A stretch of 64,000 nt of DNA, from the NCBI GenBank assembly GCA_963715995.1, contig OY970283.1, positions 1,364,001-1,428,000 on the forward strand, read 5' to 3'. Below, one piece after another: positions 1-8,170 of the stretch. Made by a program: the position numbers and the translations under genes. How positions within the stretch are numbered: the stretch's first letter is position 1; every line of letters starts with the position of its first letter. This DNA is from DATBDN01 sp963715995 (GTDB lineage: Bacteria > Actinomycetota > Thermoleophilia > Solirubrobacterales > Thermoleophilaceae). Under the pieces are notes generated by a model. That model was not told the DNA's origin. It ran no database searches and saw only the letters and a program-made list of their open reading frames with translations.

Positions 1-813
1 GACGCGCTCGATTACGGCGCCGAGTACATCGTCGTCGCGAGCGGTGCATCGTTTGTCCGCGATGGCACCAACTTCGCAAACCACGCGCCGATTCCGGGCG
101 CGGACGCCAGCCTTGCGCATTGCCTCACCCCGGAACAGATCATGCTCGAAGGGAAGGAGGTCCCTGGCAAGACCGTTGCAATCCTCGACTACGACGGCTA
201 CGTCGCTGGGCTCGGCCTGGCCGAGCTCTTGACTGCACGCGGACACGCGGTCACGTACATCACGCCGATGCCGCATGCGGCCTCCTACACGCGTTACACG
301 GGCGAGCTCCCAAATGTTCATCGGCTTCTGCGCGACCTCGGGGTGCGCGTTCTGACCGAGCGTTTTGTCGGGTCGATCGAAGTCGGTCAGGTCACGGTCC
401 ACGGTATTTACGACTCGAGTTTCCGTCGTTTCCCCGATGCCGAAGGCGAGACGCGGGACCCGGTCGGCGACCCCGAGATGGTGGCAGCGGATGCCGTGGT
501 CCTCGTTACCGGCCGGCGCTCCGAGATGGGGCTGTACCGCGGGCTGCTCGAGCTCGAGGACGAATGGGCCGCAGCCGGTGTCAAAGGCGTATATCGGATC
601 GGTGACTGCGTCGCGCCACGCCAGCTATCAGAGGCGATCTTCGACGGCCACCGCCTCGCGCGCGAGATCGACAGTCCCGACCCGGCGACCCCGCTGCCGC
701 CGCGGCGTGAGGTTCACCGCTGGGGGACGGTCATCGACCCCGAGGTCAGCGCTCGCGCCTACCTCAACGAGGTGCTGGCCGGCACCGACATACGCCTGGT
801 GACACCGGCTTGA
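1..813 (+). CDS. TMADH/DgcA-family flavoprotein oxidoreductase, C-terminal part (5' end outside window)
   Basis: The reading frame is open from base 1, so the N-terminal FMN barrel lies outside the window. The roughly 270 visible residues match the FAD/ADP-binding and C-terminal domains of trimethylamine or dimethylamine dehydrogenase-type enzymes. These include AILDYDGYVAGLGLAELL (dinucleotide fold), a TGRRSEM segment, and IGDCVAPRQLSEAIFDGHR near the end, which is the family's characteristic GD-x-x-APR motif. Members oxidatively N-demethylate or deaminate methylated amines (trimethylamine, histamine, dimethylglycine, stachydrine). The next gene, 48 bp downstream, encodes a membrane Fe-S protein of the DgcB type, so the pair probably forms a demethylase plus its electron-transfer partner. 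The substrate cannot be decided from this sequence. Confidence 0.85.
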   Translation, partial: DALDYGAEYIVVASGASFVRDGTNFANHAPIPGADASLAHCLTPEQIMLEGKEVPGKTVAILDYDGYVAGLGLAELLTARGHAVTYITPMPHAASYTRYTGELPNVHRLLRDLGVRVLTERFVGSIEVGQVTVHGIYDSSFRRFPDAEGETRDPVGDPEMVAADAVVLVTGRRSEMGLYRGLLELEDEWAAAGVKGVYRIGDCVAPRQLSEAIFDGHRLAREIDSPDPATPLPPRREVHRWGTVIDPEVSARAYLNEVLAGTDIRLVTPA

Positions 814-861
814 GCGCAAGCCGAGCCTTTTGCGCGCCGCTGTTCGACTGAAAACGAAGCG

Positions 862-3000
862 ATGAGCGGTGTGAGCCTGGTCGCGGCGCAGAAGACTCGA
901 GATGTCCTTTGGGGCGTCCCACACGCCGCCGAAGTTGGGTGGTATGCGCTCATCGCCGTATCCGTCGCCGTCTTCGCCTTCGGCGTTCTACGGCCAGTCG
1001 CGAAGTACCGGCACGGGCAAGCGATCTGGCTCCCGCCGATCCGAGAGCTACCGCGCCGGCTGAGGGCGGCGGCGGGCACGCTGTTCAGCCACGTATCGAT
1101 AAAAAGGCGCGATCCGTACATCGGTTGGGCGCACGGTGCGATGTTCTACGGCTTCATCGTGCTGTTTCTCGGCACGGTTGTCCTCGGCGTCAACAGTGAC
1201 GTGACCGAACCGCTGTTTGGGTGGCGCTTCTTCAAGGGCAACTTCTACCTCGTCTACTCCGTCATCCTCGACGTTTTCGGGCTCGCTCTGCTCTGTGGCG
1301 TCGCGATGGCCATCGTCCGCCGCGCGCTCATTCGGCCCCGCAAGTTGGACTACGCGCGACCTGATCGTCCCGCGGACCACCCAGCACAAGCGCGCGCCCA
1401 ATACCGGGTAGGGGATTGGGTTTTCGTCGCGGCCTTGTCATATCTGGTGCTCACGGGCTTTGTGCTCGAGGGCGTCAGAATCGCGATGGACAACCCTGGA
1501 TATAACGCGTTTTCGCCAGTCGGCTGGGTTGCAGCTCAGGGCATCGGTGCACTGGGCTTCGGGCAACAAGGTTTGCGGGATGTTCGCCACGTCTTGTGGT
1601 GGTCGCACGGCGTCGTCGCGCTGGCGTTCGTCGCGTCGATTCCCTACACCAAGGCAGCCCACATGCTGACCAGCTTCGCGAGTCTGGTTCTGCGTGATGA
1701 TCGTGCAGGGAAGCGTCTCCGCCCCTTGCCCGCGAGCGCGGCAAGTGATCCGGCGGGTTACGGCCAGCTGAGCGACTTCTCGATTCAGCACCTTCTCCAG
1801 CTAGATGCGTGCACGAAGTGCGGGAAATGCCATGAGGCCTGTCCTGCCAACGCAACCGGCAAGCCGTTGTCGCCACGCGACGTGGTGCTCGAACTGCGTG
1901 AAGAGGCCATCGACGCGTTCGACGGCGTAGGTGTCGGCGGCATCCTCCAGTCGTTGCTGCAGCGAGGTGGCGGTCAGTCGCTCGACGTCGGCGTGATCGG
2001 TCCCGACCGTGTCGCGGAGGACACGTTGTGGTCATGCATGCAATGCAACGCGTGCGTTGAAGTCTGCCCGGTCGGAATCGAGCAGGCGCCAATGATCAAT
2101 CAGATGCGCCGGCGGCTCGTGGAGGACGCTGAGATGCCCGCCGAGCTCGCGTCGACTCTCCAGGTGATCCACCGTGCCGGTAACTCGTTCGGCGAGAGCA
2201 AGCGCAAGCGCGGTCGCTGGACGCGGGAACTCGACTTCGAGATAAAGGACGCGCGCAAGGAAGCGGTGGACATTCTTTGGTTTGTCGGTGACTATGCGTC
2301 GTTCGATCCGCGATCGCAGGAAACCTCGCGAGCGTTGGCACGGCTGCTCGCCAAAGCGGGCGTCGACTTCGGAATCCTCTACGACGGCGAGGCGAACTCC
2401 GGCAACGACGTCAGGCGTGTCGGGGAAGAAGGGTTGTTCGAGGCCCTCGCGGAACAGAACATCGAATCGCTAGACGCGTGCGAGTTCTCACGGATCATCA
2501 CGAGCGATCCGCACTCGCTGAACACCTTGCGGAACGAGTACCCGGACTTCGGCGGCTCCTGGAACGTGATCCACCACACCGCATACCTGCTCGAGCTCAT
2601 GGAGACGCGTCGGCTCCCAGTTCCGCGCGCACTCAATTATCGCGTGACCTATCACGACCCGTGTTACCTCGGCCGTCACAATGGCGAGTACGACGATCCG
2701 CGGCGAATCCTCGAGCTTCTGGGTTGTGAACTCATCGAGATGCCGCGCAACCGTGACAACAGCTTCTGCTGCGGCGCGGGTGGCGGTCGGATCTGGATCA
2801 ACGACGCTCCGGGCACCGAGCGTCCATCGGAGAATCGGGTCCGAGAAGCCGTCGCACTGGGCAAGCTCGACTTCTTCGTCGTTACCTGTCCGAAAGACGC
2901 GACGATGTTCGGCGATGCGATAAAGACCTCGGGGAACGCGGATCGCATTGCAATACGAGAGATCACAGAGCTCCTTGAAGAAGCCGTGATCCCGGCCTGA
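862..3000 (+). CDS. membrane-bound (Fe-S) electron-transfer oxidoreductase, DgcB/HdrD-like
   Basis: The 712-aa protein has an N-terminal multi-helix membrane domain resembling the nitrate-reductase gamma/cytochrome b type (about residues 20-285). A dicluster ferredoxin domain follows, with CTKCGKCHEACP near residue 317 and CMQCNACVEVCP near 391. Two cysteine-rich CCG domains end the protein, with DPCYLGRHN near 600 and SFCCGAGGG near 635. This architecture is that of heterodisulfide-reductase-like proteins such as DgcB, which take electrons from a TMADH-type flavoprotein or from ETF and pass them to quinone. Its position directly behind a DgcA-like gene supports that role. The ATG at 862 was chosen because it gives a full-length membrane domain; there is no strong Shine-Dalgarno sequence. 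Confidence 0.85.
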   Translation: MSGVSLVAAQKTRDVLWGVPHAAEVGWYALIAVSVAVFAFGVLRPVAKYRHGQAIWLPPIRELPRRLRAAAGTLFSHVSIKRRDPYIGWAHGAMFYGFIVLFLGTVVLGVNSDVTEPLFGWRFFKGNFYLVYSVILDVFGLALLCGVAMAIVRRALIRPRKLDYARPDRPADHPAQARAQYRVGDWVFVAALSYLVLTGFVLEGVRIAMDNPGYNAFSPVGWVAAQGIGALGFGQQGLRDVRHVLWWSHGVVALAFVASIPYTKAAHMLTSFASLVLRDDRAGKRLRPLPASAASDPAGYGQLSDFSIQHLLQLDACTKCGKCHEACPANATGKPLSPRDVVLELREEAIDAFDGVGVGGILQSLLQRGGGQSLDVGVIGPDRVAEDTLWSCMQCNACVEVCPVGIEQAPMINQMRRRLVEDAEMPAELASTLQVIHRAGNSFGESKRKRGRWTRELDFEIKDARKEAVDILWFVGDYASFDPRSQETSRALARLLAKAGVDFGILYDGEANSGNDVRRVGEEGLFEALAEQNIESLDACEFSRIITSDPHSLNTLRNEYPDFGGSWNVIHHTAYLLELMETRRLPVPRALNYRVTYHDPCYLGRHNGEYDDPRRILELLGCELIEMPRNRDNSFCCGAGGGRIWINDAPGTERPSENRVREAVALGKLDFFVVTCPKDATMFGDAIKTSGNADRIAIREITELLEEAVIPA

Positions 3001-3174
3001 CGACGGCAACCGAAACGGCGCCGACGCAAGCTGTACCGCGACTGGCAGGATGACGCACTGAACCCACGTCGGTCCTCGCTACCCGCCGACCGATAAGCAG
3101 TCGCGCGCCACAGGATCAGCCGTTGCTGGGGCGCCCCCGTCGTCGATGACCTCTATCGACGTCGTCTAGATATC

Positions 3175-3191
3175 TCGTTCGACACGAACGA
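3175..3191. promoter_or_regulatory. 17-bp perfect inverted repeat, possible operator
   Basis: Arms TCGTTCG and CGAACGA flank ACA, a perfect palindrome in the 375-bp gene-free stretch before the response regulator gene. The rest of 3001-3300 shows no convincing gene. The site lies about 130 bp upstream of the predicted promoter, so its target is unclear. Confidence 0.35.
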
Positions 3192-3302
3192 CCGTGGAGG
3201 CGCCGCGGCGCAAGCTCGACCGCTCGGCATTTCCGGGCAGCAGTCAATGTCGCTGGGATCACTTCGCTCCTCCTGCCAGACAGCCGATCTCCGCGGGCGG
3301 GG

Positions 3303-3331
3303 TTGACACGGTCCGAAGCCGCCGCTATTAC
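3303..3331 (+). promoter_or_regulatory. sigma70-type promoter for the 3376 response regulator
   Basis: A perfect -35 hexamer TTGACA (3303-3308) is followed after exactly 17 bp by TATTAC (3326-3331) as the -10. Transcription would begin near 3338, giving a short leader with AGGAGGAG at 3361-3368 before the start codon. Confidence 0.6.
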
Positions 3332-3350
3332 TAACTGAGCGCTCATTCAG
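3331..3350. promoter_or_regulatory. TetR-type operator overlapping the -10 and start region
   Basis: Half-sites CTAACTGAGC (3331-3340) and GCTCATTCAG (3341-3350) match as an inverted repeat at 8 of 10 positions, with a perfect TGAGCGCTCA core. The form is that of many actinobacterial TetR operators. Its place on the -10 and start site suggests repression. Two TetR regulators (7312 and 9793) are encoded nearby, but which one binds here is unknown. Confidence 0.5.
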
Positions 3351-3375
3351 GAGCGTACCGAGGAGGAGAGTGAAC

Positions 3376-3978
3376 ATGACCGGACGGTGTGTTCTAGTCG
3401 TCGACAACCACGAGGTCGTTCGGGCTGGCCTACGCAGTTTGCTTGGCAGTGTTGCTTGGGTTTCTCGCTGCGTCGGCGCCGGGAACGGTGACGACGCGCT
3501 GGAAGCTGCGCGCCGTTACGGGCCGCACCTGGCCATCGTGGACCTTTGCGTCGGCGATGAGTCCGGGCTGGACATCTGTCAGAGCCTGCGGCGAGAAAAT
3601 CCGGACATTCGTTGCCTGCTCTCGTCCGGCGCTGGTCGTATCAGCCCTGCGGTCGCGCGGGCTGCTGGAGCGTGTGGATTCGTTCCAAAGGATTGGCCGG
3701 CGGCCGCACTCATCGAAGCCGTCCGCCTCGCAAGCGCTGGCCACTGCGTGTTCACAAAACACGCGGAAGACGCAGCAGGTGCGGGATCCCTCACGGCACG
3801 TGAGCGCGACGTCCTCGTGTACCTCGCTCGAGGGCTCAGCAACCCGGAAGTGGCTGCGGCACTGAACCTTTCGCGCCACACCGTGAAGCAGCACACAAGC
3901 GCGCTGTACAAGAAGCTCGGCGTTCGCAATCGCGCGGAGGCCGCAAGCCGCGCCGAGCGGCTCGGTCTCGCGGCGTAA
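3376..3978 (+). CDS. NarL/LuxR-type response regulator (orphan)
   Basis: The 200-aa protein has an N-terminal receiver domain (VLVVDNHEVVRAGL, phosphoacceptor Asp in AIVDLCVGDESG, conserved Lys in PKDW) and a C-terminal LuxR helix-turn-helix (LTARERDVLVYLARGLSNPE, then SRHTVKQHTSALYKKLGV). I chose ATG 3376 over GTG 3370 because AGGAGGAG (3361-3368) is 7 nt from the ATG but only 1 nt from the GTG. No histidine kinase is adjacent. It closely resembles the regulator at 43159, sharing VDL-x-VGDESG, SGAGRIS and KDW, so it may be a horizontally carried relative of that two-component system. Confidence 0.88.
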   Translation: MTGRCVLVVDNHEVVRAGLRSLLGSVAWVSRCVGAGNGDDALEAARRYGPHLAIVDLCVGDESGLDICQSLRRENPDIRCLLSSGAGRISPAVARAAGACGFVPKDWPAAALIEAVRLASAGHCVFTKHAEDAAGAGSLTARERDVLVYLARGLSNPEVAAALNLSRHTVKQHTSALYKKLGVRNRAEAASRAERLGLAA

Positions 3979-3979
3979 C

Positions 3980-4021
3980 GCGTCCGGTCGTCGGGCTTCC
4001 CTATATCCCCCGATCGGACGC
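3980..4021 (+). terminator. stem-loop after the response regulator gene
   Basis: GCGTCCG (3980-3986) pairs with CGGACGC (4015-4021), and an inner CGGG/CCCG stem extends the structure, immediately after the stop codon. There is no U-tract, which is common in high-GC actinobacteria. It would separate the regulator from the ligase gene downstream. Confidence 0.45.
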
Positions 4022-4077
4022 GAACCGCTAGTAAGCGTTGCAGGCTGCGGCGCTCGCAGGTATCTCCGAGAGCAGCC

Positions 4078-5718
4078 GTGAACGCCCTCGATAGCGAAGA
4101 TCCAAGCGCGTGGGACCCGACGCTCCGCCCACGTCTGCGACTCGATGAAGTGCTCGCCCGGGCTGCCACTCAGTGGCGAGACCGTGAGGCGATCCGCGAC
4201 GACGCCGGAGCGCTGTCGTACGGCGAGCTCGACCATGTTGTCTCGCGACTCGCTGAGCGCTTCCAAGAAGAAGGCGTGTGCCGAGGCGATCGGGTCGCAA
4301 CGCTGATCTCTGCCGGGAACGTCGGCGCTGCCGTGCTCTACGCGATTTCGCGAGCAGGCGCCGTCTCAGTGCCGATCAACGAGTTGCAGGCGCCCCCTGA
4401 GATCGCCGACGTTCTGAGCCGAAGCGGCGCGCGACACTTCGTGACTGACGCGCGTCTCGGAGCGGAGGGCGCACTGGGCTCGCTGTCTTACGACCAGCTT
4501 GCCGGACATCGTAAGCCGAGTCGCGCTGTCTTCAACGATGGCGAGCTTCGCTGGCTCACACGCGGGAACGGTGAGTTCTCGACGCGCGACATGGACGAGA
4601 TAGCCGCAGTGGTGTTCACCAGCGGGAGCACCTCGCGCCCAAAGGGCGCATTGCTGACGCATGAGGGGCTGGTCGGTGTCGGGCATTACGCGATGCTCTC
4701 GGTAGGGATGGGGCCCGACGATGCTCTGCTCAACGTGCTTCCCGGTTATCACGTTGCGGGCATCGCCAACTCATTGCTAGCCGCCGGCTTGAGCGGGGCG
4801 AAGTGCGTCTCTGCACGCTTTCACCCGACGCGCGTTCTCGAGTACTTCGAACGAGACCGGATATCGGTGACCCTGGGGTTCGGCCCGATGTTCGAGGCGA
4901 TTCTCAACTCCCCGCGATATTCGCCGTCGCGTCATCCCAATTGGCGAGTCGTGGCGCTGTCTCAAACCAGCGACCACTTGATCAGGAGACTCCGCACGGC
5001 CGGGGTCGAGCGGATCGCGTACGGCCTGGGCATGACCGAAACGTCAGGCGATTTCACCTTCTCTCGGCCTTGGCTGCCGGACGCCGATGCGGTCGCATCC
5101 GTTGGGGTGCCGTTGCCCGGACTCGACGTACAGGTCGTCGATCCGGCCTCGGGCGGCGCGCTGGCCGCAGGCGAGGTGGGCGAGCTGCGCGTAAAGGGAT
5201 GGAGCCTGTGCCGCGGCTACATCGATGGATCGACCAGTGTCGACACGCGGGGCTACTGGAAGACGGGCGACCTAGGGTACGTTCGGCCCAACGGGACTAT
5301 CCAGTTCACCGGCCGCATCAAGTTCATGGTGAAGACCGGCGGTGAAAACGTCTCGGCTTATGAGGTTGAGCACTTCCTGCTGGCGGAGATCTCCGAGGTC
5401 GAGCAAGCCGTCGTGGTGGGGGTTCCCGATGATCGCTGGGGAGAGAAGGTCGTTGCCTTCGTGAGCTTCGCTGCCGAACAGTCATTGACAGAGGACGATC
5501 TCAGGATGCGCTGCAAGGGAAAGATCGCGGGTTACAAGGTCCCCAAAAATTTCATCTCCCTTACGCACGCAGAGTGGCCGCTACTGCCCGCCGGCAAGAT
5601 CGACCGGAGTCGCCTTGCGCAGCTTGCCTTGGATCGCCTGCGGAGCGGCCTGCCGCGAGGTCGCCCGTCGCTCGGCAAGGCCGCGCCAGAGCACGATCGC
5701 GCAGCCGAGGGCACGTAG
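4078..5718 (+). CDS. AMP-dependent acyl-CoA synthetase/ligase
   Basis: The 546-aa protein is full length for the ANL superfamily. It shows the P-loop VVFTSGSTSRPKGALLTHEG near residue 178, the YGLGMTETSG motif near 316, GYWKTGDLGYVRPNG near 395, and a C-terminal LLPAGKIDRSRL with the catalytic lysine. It would activate a carboxylic acid to its acyl-CoA through an acyl-adenylate. The GTG start at 4078 gives the expected N-terminus. A second ligase of different subfamily is encoded at 9984-11540, so the island can probably activate two acids or two intermediates of one pathway. The substrate is not predictable from motifs. Confidence 0.88.
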   Translation: MNALDSEDPSAWDPTLRPRLRLDEVLARAATQWRDREAIRDDAGALSYGELDHVVSRLAERFQEEGVCRGDRVATLISAGNVGAAVLYAISRAGAVSVPINELQAPPEIADVLSRSGARHFVTDARLGAEGALGSLSYDQLAGHRKPSRAVFNDGELRWLTRGNGEFSTRDMDEIAAVVFTSGSTSRPKGALLTHEGLVGVGHYAMLSVGMGPDDALLNVLPGYHVAGIANSLLAAGLSGAKCVSARFHPTRVLEYFERDRISVTLGFGPMFEAILNSPRYSPSRHPNWRVVALSQTSDHLIRRLRTAGVERIAYGLGMTETSGDFTFSRPWLPDADAVASVGVPLPGLDVQVVDPASGGALAAGEVGELRVKGWSLCRGYIDGSTSVDTRGYWKTGDLGYVRPNGTIQFTGRIKFMVKTGGENVSAYEVEHFLLAEISEVEQAVVVGVPDDRWGEKVVAFVSFAAEQSLTEDDLRMRCKGKIAGYKVPKNFISLTHAEWPLLPAGKIDRSRLAQLALDRLRSGLPRGRPSLGKAAPEHDRAAEGT

Positions 5719-5837
5719 CCTGAACTCCCCCGTCTGGGCAGAGGTCTGTTGCACCGCCGGACGTGAGAGCTGTGCCGTGGCACGGTCTCTCCCTCACGCC
5801 ACAAGGGCCGTTACAAGCGAATGCGGGGGTCGAACAG

Positions 5838-6671
5838 ATGCACACGTCGGTCTTGGACCTATCGATGTTCGCGGTGGAGGTCGATGGCGACGTCGGCGGA
5901 GTGGACGACGTCTTTCCGGCGTGGACGCCGATCCTCGACCGCATCGGGGTCGTCGTGCACCGGCCGTTCGAAGTTGTCGGCGCGAGCATGATGCTCTCGC
6001 TCGGCATCGCAAACTTCTTCGCGAAGGGCGGTCGGGATTCCGCTGGAAATCCGCGGATGTACGCAGAGATTTATCTGTTCGATGTTGGCGGCTGCCATGG
6101 AGATCCGGGCTACCTCGACTTCGTACCCGCTGAGAAGGAAGTCGTGATTCCCGACGGACCCGTGGCCGAAGGCGTTGACGACGTGCTGCGGCCGAACAGC
6201 CTGGCTAACGAGGTCTTGATGCAGGTCAACGCGCACGGGATTACCCGATTGCTCGTACCGGATGGCCCGCCCGTGCCCGCGGAAATCGGCCGCTTCGTCC
6301 GCATGAGTGCCGAGTGCCGACTGCGGTCGGTATACGCCTACACACGTGATGGGAAATCGGTCGCGGATCCAGACGTAACCGTGCGGAGTCTCTCGCCGAT
6401 CCCGGAGCGCAATGTCGACGCAGTTATCGACCCGTCGGCGGCCGCGCGCCGAGACCCGCGCTTCGGCGATCCGGGCGACATCGAATTCGCCAACTGGGTC
6501 AGTCGTGTCGAGCGACGGATCAGCGATGTGCCAGGTCCGATTCGTGCGGAAGTTCGTGCCGAGCGAGATGCCGTGGTAGTCGACGGAACGACAACTGAGC
6601 GCTACCGCCGGGCAAATCTCGACTTCGCTCTGTCCCGGCTCGTGCCCGCTCGAGCCGCCGCCTCGGGGTAA
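5838..6671 (+). CDS. protein of unknown function (277 aa)
   Basis: I do not recognise the family. The ATG at 5838 is preferred over the in-frame GTG at 5763, because the upstream residues are low-complexity and the MHTSVLDLSMFAVEVDGD start reads like a genuine N-terminus. No signal peptide, membrane helix or metal motif is obvious. The protein is acidic, with many Asp, Val and Pro residues and a central segment NEVLMQVNAHGITRLLVPDG. It lies between an acyl-CoA ligase and a RidA gene on the same strand, so a role in the same catabolic pathway is possible. Codon use matches the island. Confidence 0.6.
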   Translation: MHTSVLDLSMFAVEVDGDVGGVDDVFPAWTPILDRIGVVVHRPFEVVGASMMLSLGIANFFAKGGRDSAGNPRMYAEIYLFDVGGCHGDPGYLDFVPAEKEVVIPDGPVAEGVDDVLRPNSLANEVLMQVNAHGITRLLVPDGPPVPAEIGRFVRMSAECRLRSVYAYTRDGKSVADPDVTVRSLSPIPERNVDAVIDPSAAARRDPRFGDPGDIEFANWVSRVERRISDVPGPIRAEVRAERDAVVVDGTTTERYRRANLDFALSRLVPARAAASG

Positions 6672-6766
6672 CGGGTGGCTGCAGTGGCTGTCGCGGAGAT
6701 AGCCCAGTTGGGCCGAGTTCGCGCCGCGCGCGGAGCAGGCGCGACGCGTCAACACAAGCTCTACTT

Positions 6767-7174
6767 ATGACCATCGAGAAGATCAAGCCTGAGGCCTTGC
6801 CACCCGCGCATGGCTTCGCGCACGCCGTCGTCGCGACGGGGACCAGGTTTGTCGTTACTTCAGGCCAAACACCGGTTGATGCCCGCGGCGATCTAGTCGG
6901 GGCCGGACCGGACTATCGGGCACAGGCATACCAAGCGGCCAAGAATGTCTACACGGCCATCGCCGCCGCTGGCGCGAGCGCCGCCGACATTGTCCGGCTG
7001 ACCATCTTTGTCGTCGATGCCGCCGATGAAAATCTCGAATTGCTCTACGCCGGGCTCGGCGAGGCGGGGGGCGAGGCCGGCGCCAGGGCTACCGCAACAA
7101 CGCTCGTCGGCGTTTCTCAGATTGCGGTCCCGGGAGCGGTAGTTGAGATCGAAGCGACCGCGATCACCGATTGA
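6767..7174 (+). CDS. RidA/YjgF/UK114-family protein
   Basis: The 135-aa protein has the RidA length and signature: FVVTSGQTPVDARGDLVG near the start, a Q-x-x-x-A-x-x-N-x-x-x-A-I-x-x-A-G helix (about residues 47-63), VRLTIFVVD, and a C-terminal VPGAVVEIEATA. RidA proteins hydrolyse reactive enamine/imine intermediates or act as specialised deaminases in amine and aromatic-amine pathways. That fits an island containing amine dehydrogenase and amine oxidase genes. The key arginine of canonical RidA is not clearly placed (ATATTLVGVS region), so deaminase activity is uncertain. Confidence 0.85.
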   Translation: MTIEKIKPEALPPAHGFAHAVVATGTRFVVTSGQTPVDARGDLVGAGPDYRAQAYQAAKNVYTAIAAAGASAADIVRLTIFVVDAADENLELLYAGLGEAGGEAGARATATTLVGVSQIAVPGAVVEIEATAITD

Positions 7175-7213
7175 TCACCTGCGAGTGGAACTCCTGCGAC
7201 CGGGTGCCCGGGT

Positions 7214-7223
7214 GAGATATCTC
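7214..7223. promoter_or_regulatory. 10-bp palindrome GAGATATCTC upstream of a tetR gene
   Basis: A perfect palindrome lies in the 137-bp gap between the RidA gene and the TetR gene at 7312, about 90 bp upstream of the latter. It could be an autoregulatory operator. It is short, and such sites arise by chance. Confidence 0.25.
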
Positions 7224-7311
7224 GTAGCTGGGGGCTTGCCGCGAGGGGTCAGCCATTCGTCGTTCGGTCCGAGCTGAAGTGCGACCATGGTGTAATCGCA
7301 TCAGGTGAGCC

Positions 7312-7971
7312 GTGAACCGAGATGAGACCGGCGAACAACGTGACGGGACCGATGCGTCGACGCGAAGGCGTATCGAGGAGGTCGCCCTCACGGTGCTCCT
7401 AGAGCGCGGCTACGCCGGCACTCCGCTGCGCCGCATCGCAGATGCAGCAGGGGTGACGACCTCCGCGCTTTACTGGCACTTCTCTTCGAAGAGCGAACTG
7501 TGTGCATCCGCGGTCGCCCGCGAGTACCAGCGTTTCTCAGACGAGGTCACGGCGGCGCTGACGCCAGGTCCGCCCGCCCAGCAGTTGCGCGCGTACGTCG
7601 TCACGTTTGTCAGGTATCAGATCGCGCGTCGTCGCGGTGCGATGACTCTCGGCTTCGATGCTCTCGTTTCCTCGCTACCGGATGAGGACCGGTCTCGGAT
7701 CGCGAAAATTCAACGGCCGCTACACGACCGGCTCCGCGAAATCCTTACTGCTGGGAAGCACCAGAGGCTCTTCTCGTACCCGGACGAGAACGTCGCTGCT
7801 TTTGCCATTACGACTATGTGCAACTACGTGTTCACGTGGTACAAGCCCGACGGGCGCCTCACGGTTGACGAGGTAGCGGACGGGTACGCAGACCTCGCAG
7901 TGAGACTCGTGTCGGGCTGCAAGTCAGTTCGCCCGGATTCTCCGGCGCCGACGAGGGTCGTCGTCCGGTGA
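7312..7971 (+). CDS. TetR-family transcriptional regulator
   Basis: The 219-aa protein starts with a TetR helix-turn-helix, RRIEEVALTVLLERGYAGTPLRRIADAAGVTTSALYWHFSSK being split here into RRIEEVALTVLLERGYAG (helix 1) and TSALYWHFSSKSEL (recognition helix region), about residues 18-62. The ligand-binding C-terminal domain ends with WYKPDGRLTVDEVADGYADLAV. That tail closely resembles the end of the second TetR at 9188-9793 (FKPDGRLSPEQLGALYADLA), so the two are paralogues. They flank the MDR reductase gene and probably control the neighbouring catabolic genes. The GTG start places the HTH at the usual distance. Confidence 0.87.
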   Translation: MNRDETGEQRDGTDASTRRRIEEVALTVLLERGYAGTPLRRIADAAGVTTSALYWHFSSKSELCASAVAREYQRFSDEVTAALTPGPPAQQLRAYVVTFVRYQIARRRGAMTLGFDALVSSLPDEDRSRIAKIQRPLHDRLREILTAGKHQRLFSYPDENVAAFAITTMCNYVFTWYKPDGRLTVDEVADGYADLAVRLVSGCKSVRPDSPAPTRVVVR

Positions 7972-7982
7972 TCCGGGCTCGG

Positions 7983-8005
7983 CCGACCGGGAAGAAACCG
8001 GTTGG
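7983..8005 (+). terminator. stem-loop after the tetR gene
   Basis: CCGACCGG and CCGGTTGG pair at 7 of 8 positions around the loop GAAGAAA, 12 bp after the tetR stop. No U-tract follows. It is a plausible intrinsic terminator of the actinobacterial type. Confidence 0.4.
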
Positions 8006-8170
8006 ATTCGCCATGCACAACTAAGTGCGTGACGTAGCGGGAAGTTGAACGGCGCCCGGCTCCGAGGCCGTGCGCCGGAAGCCCCGCAGCTTGGGATCAC
8101 CCACCCACTCGTCTATAGCCCAGCCCCACTGTTGAGCGACGACACTTGGCCTGGCTTACCGTCTCTGAAC

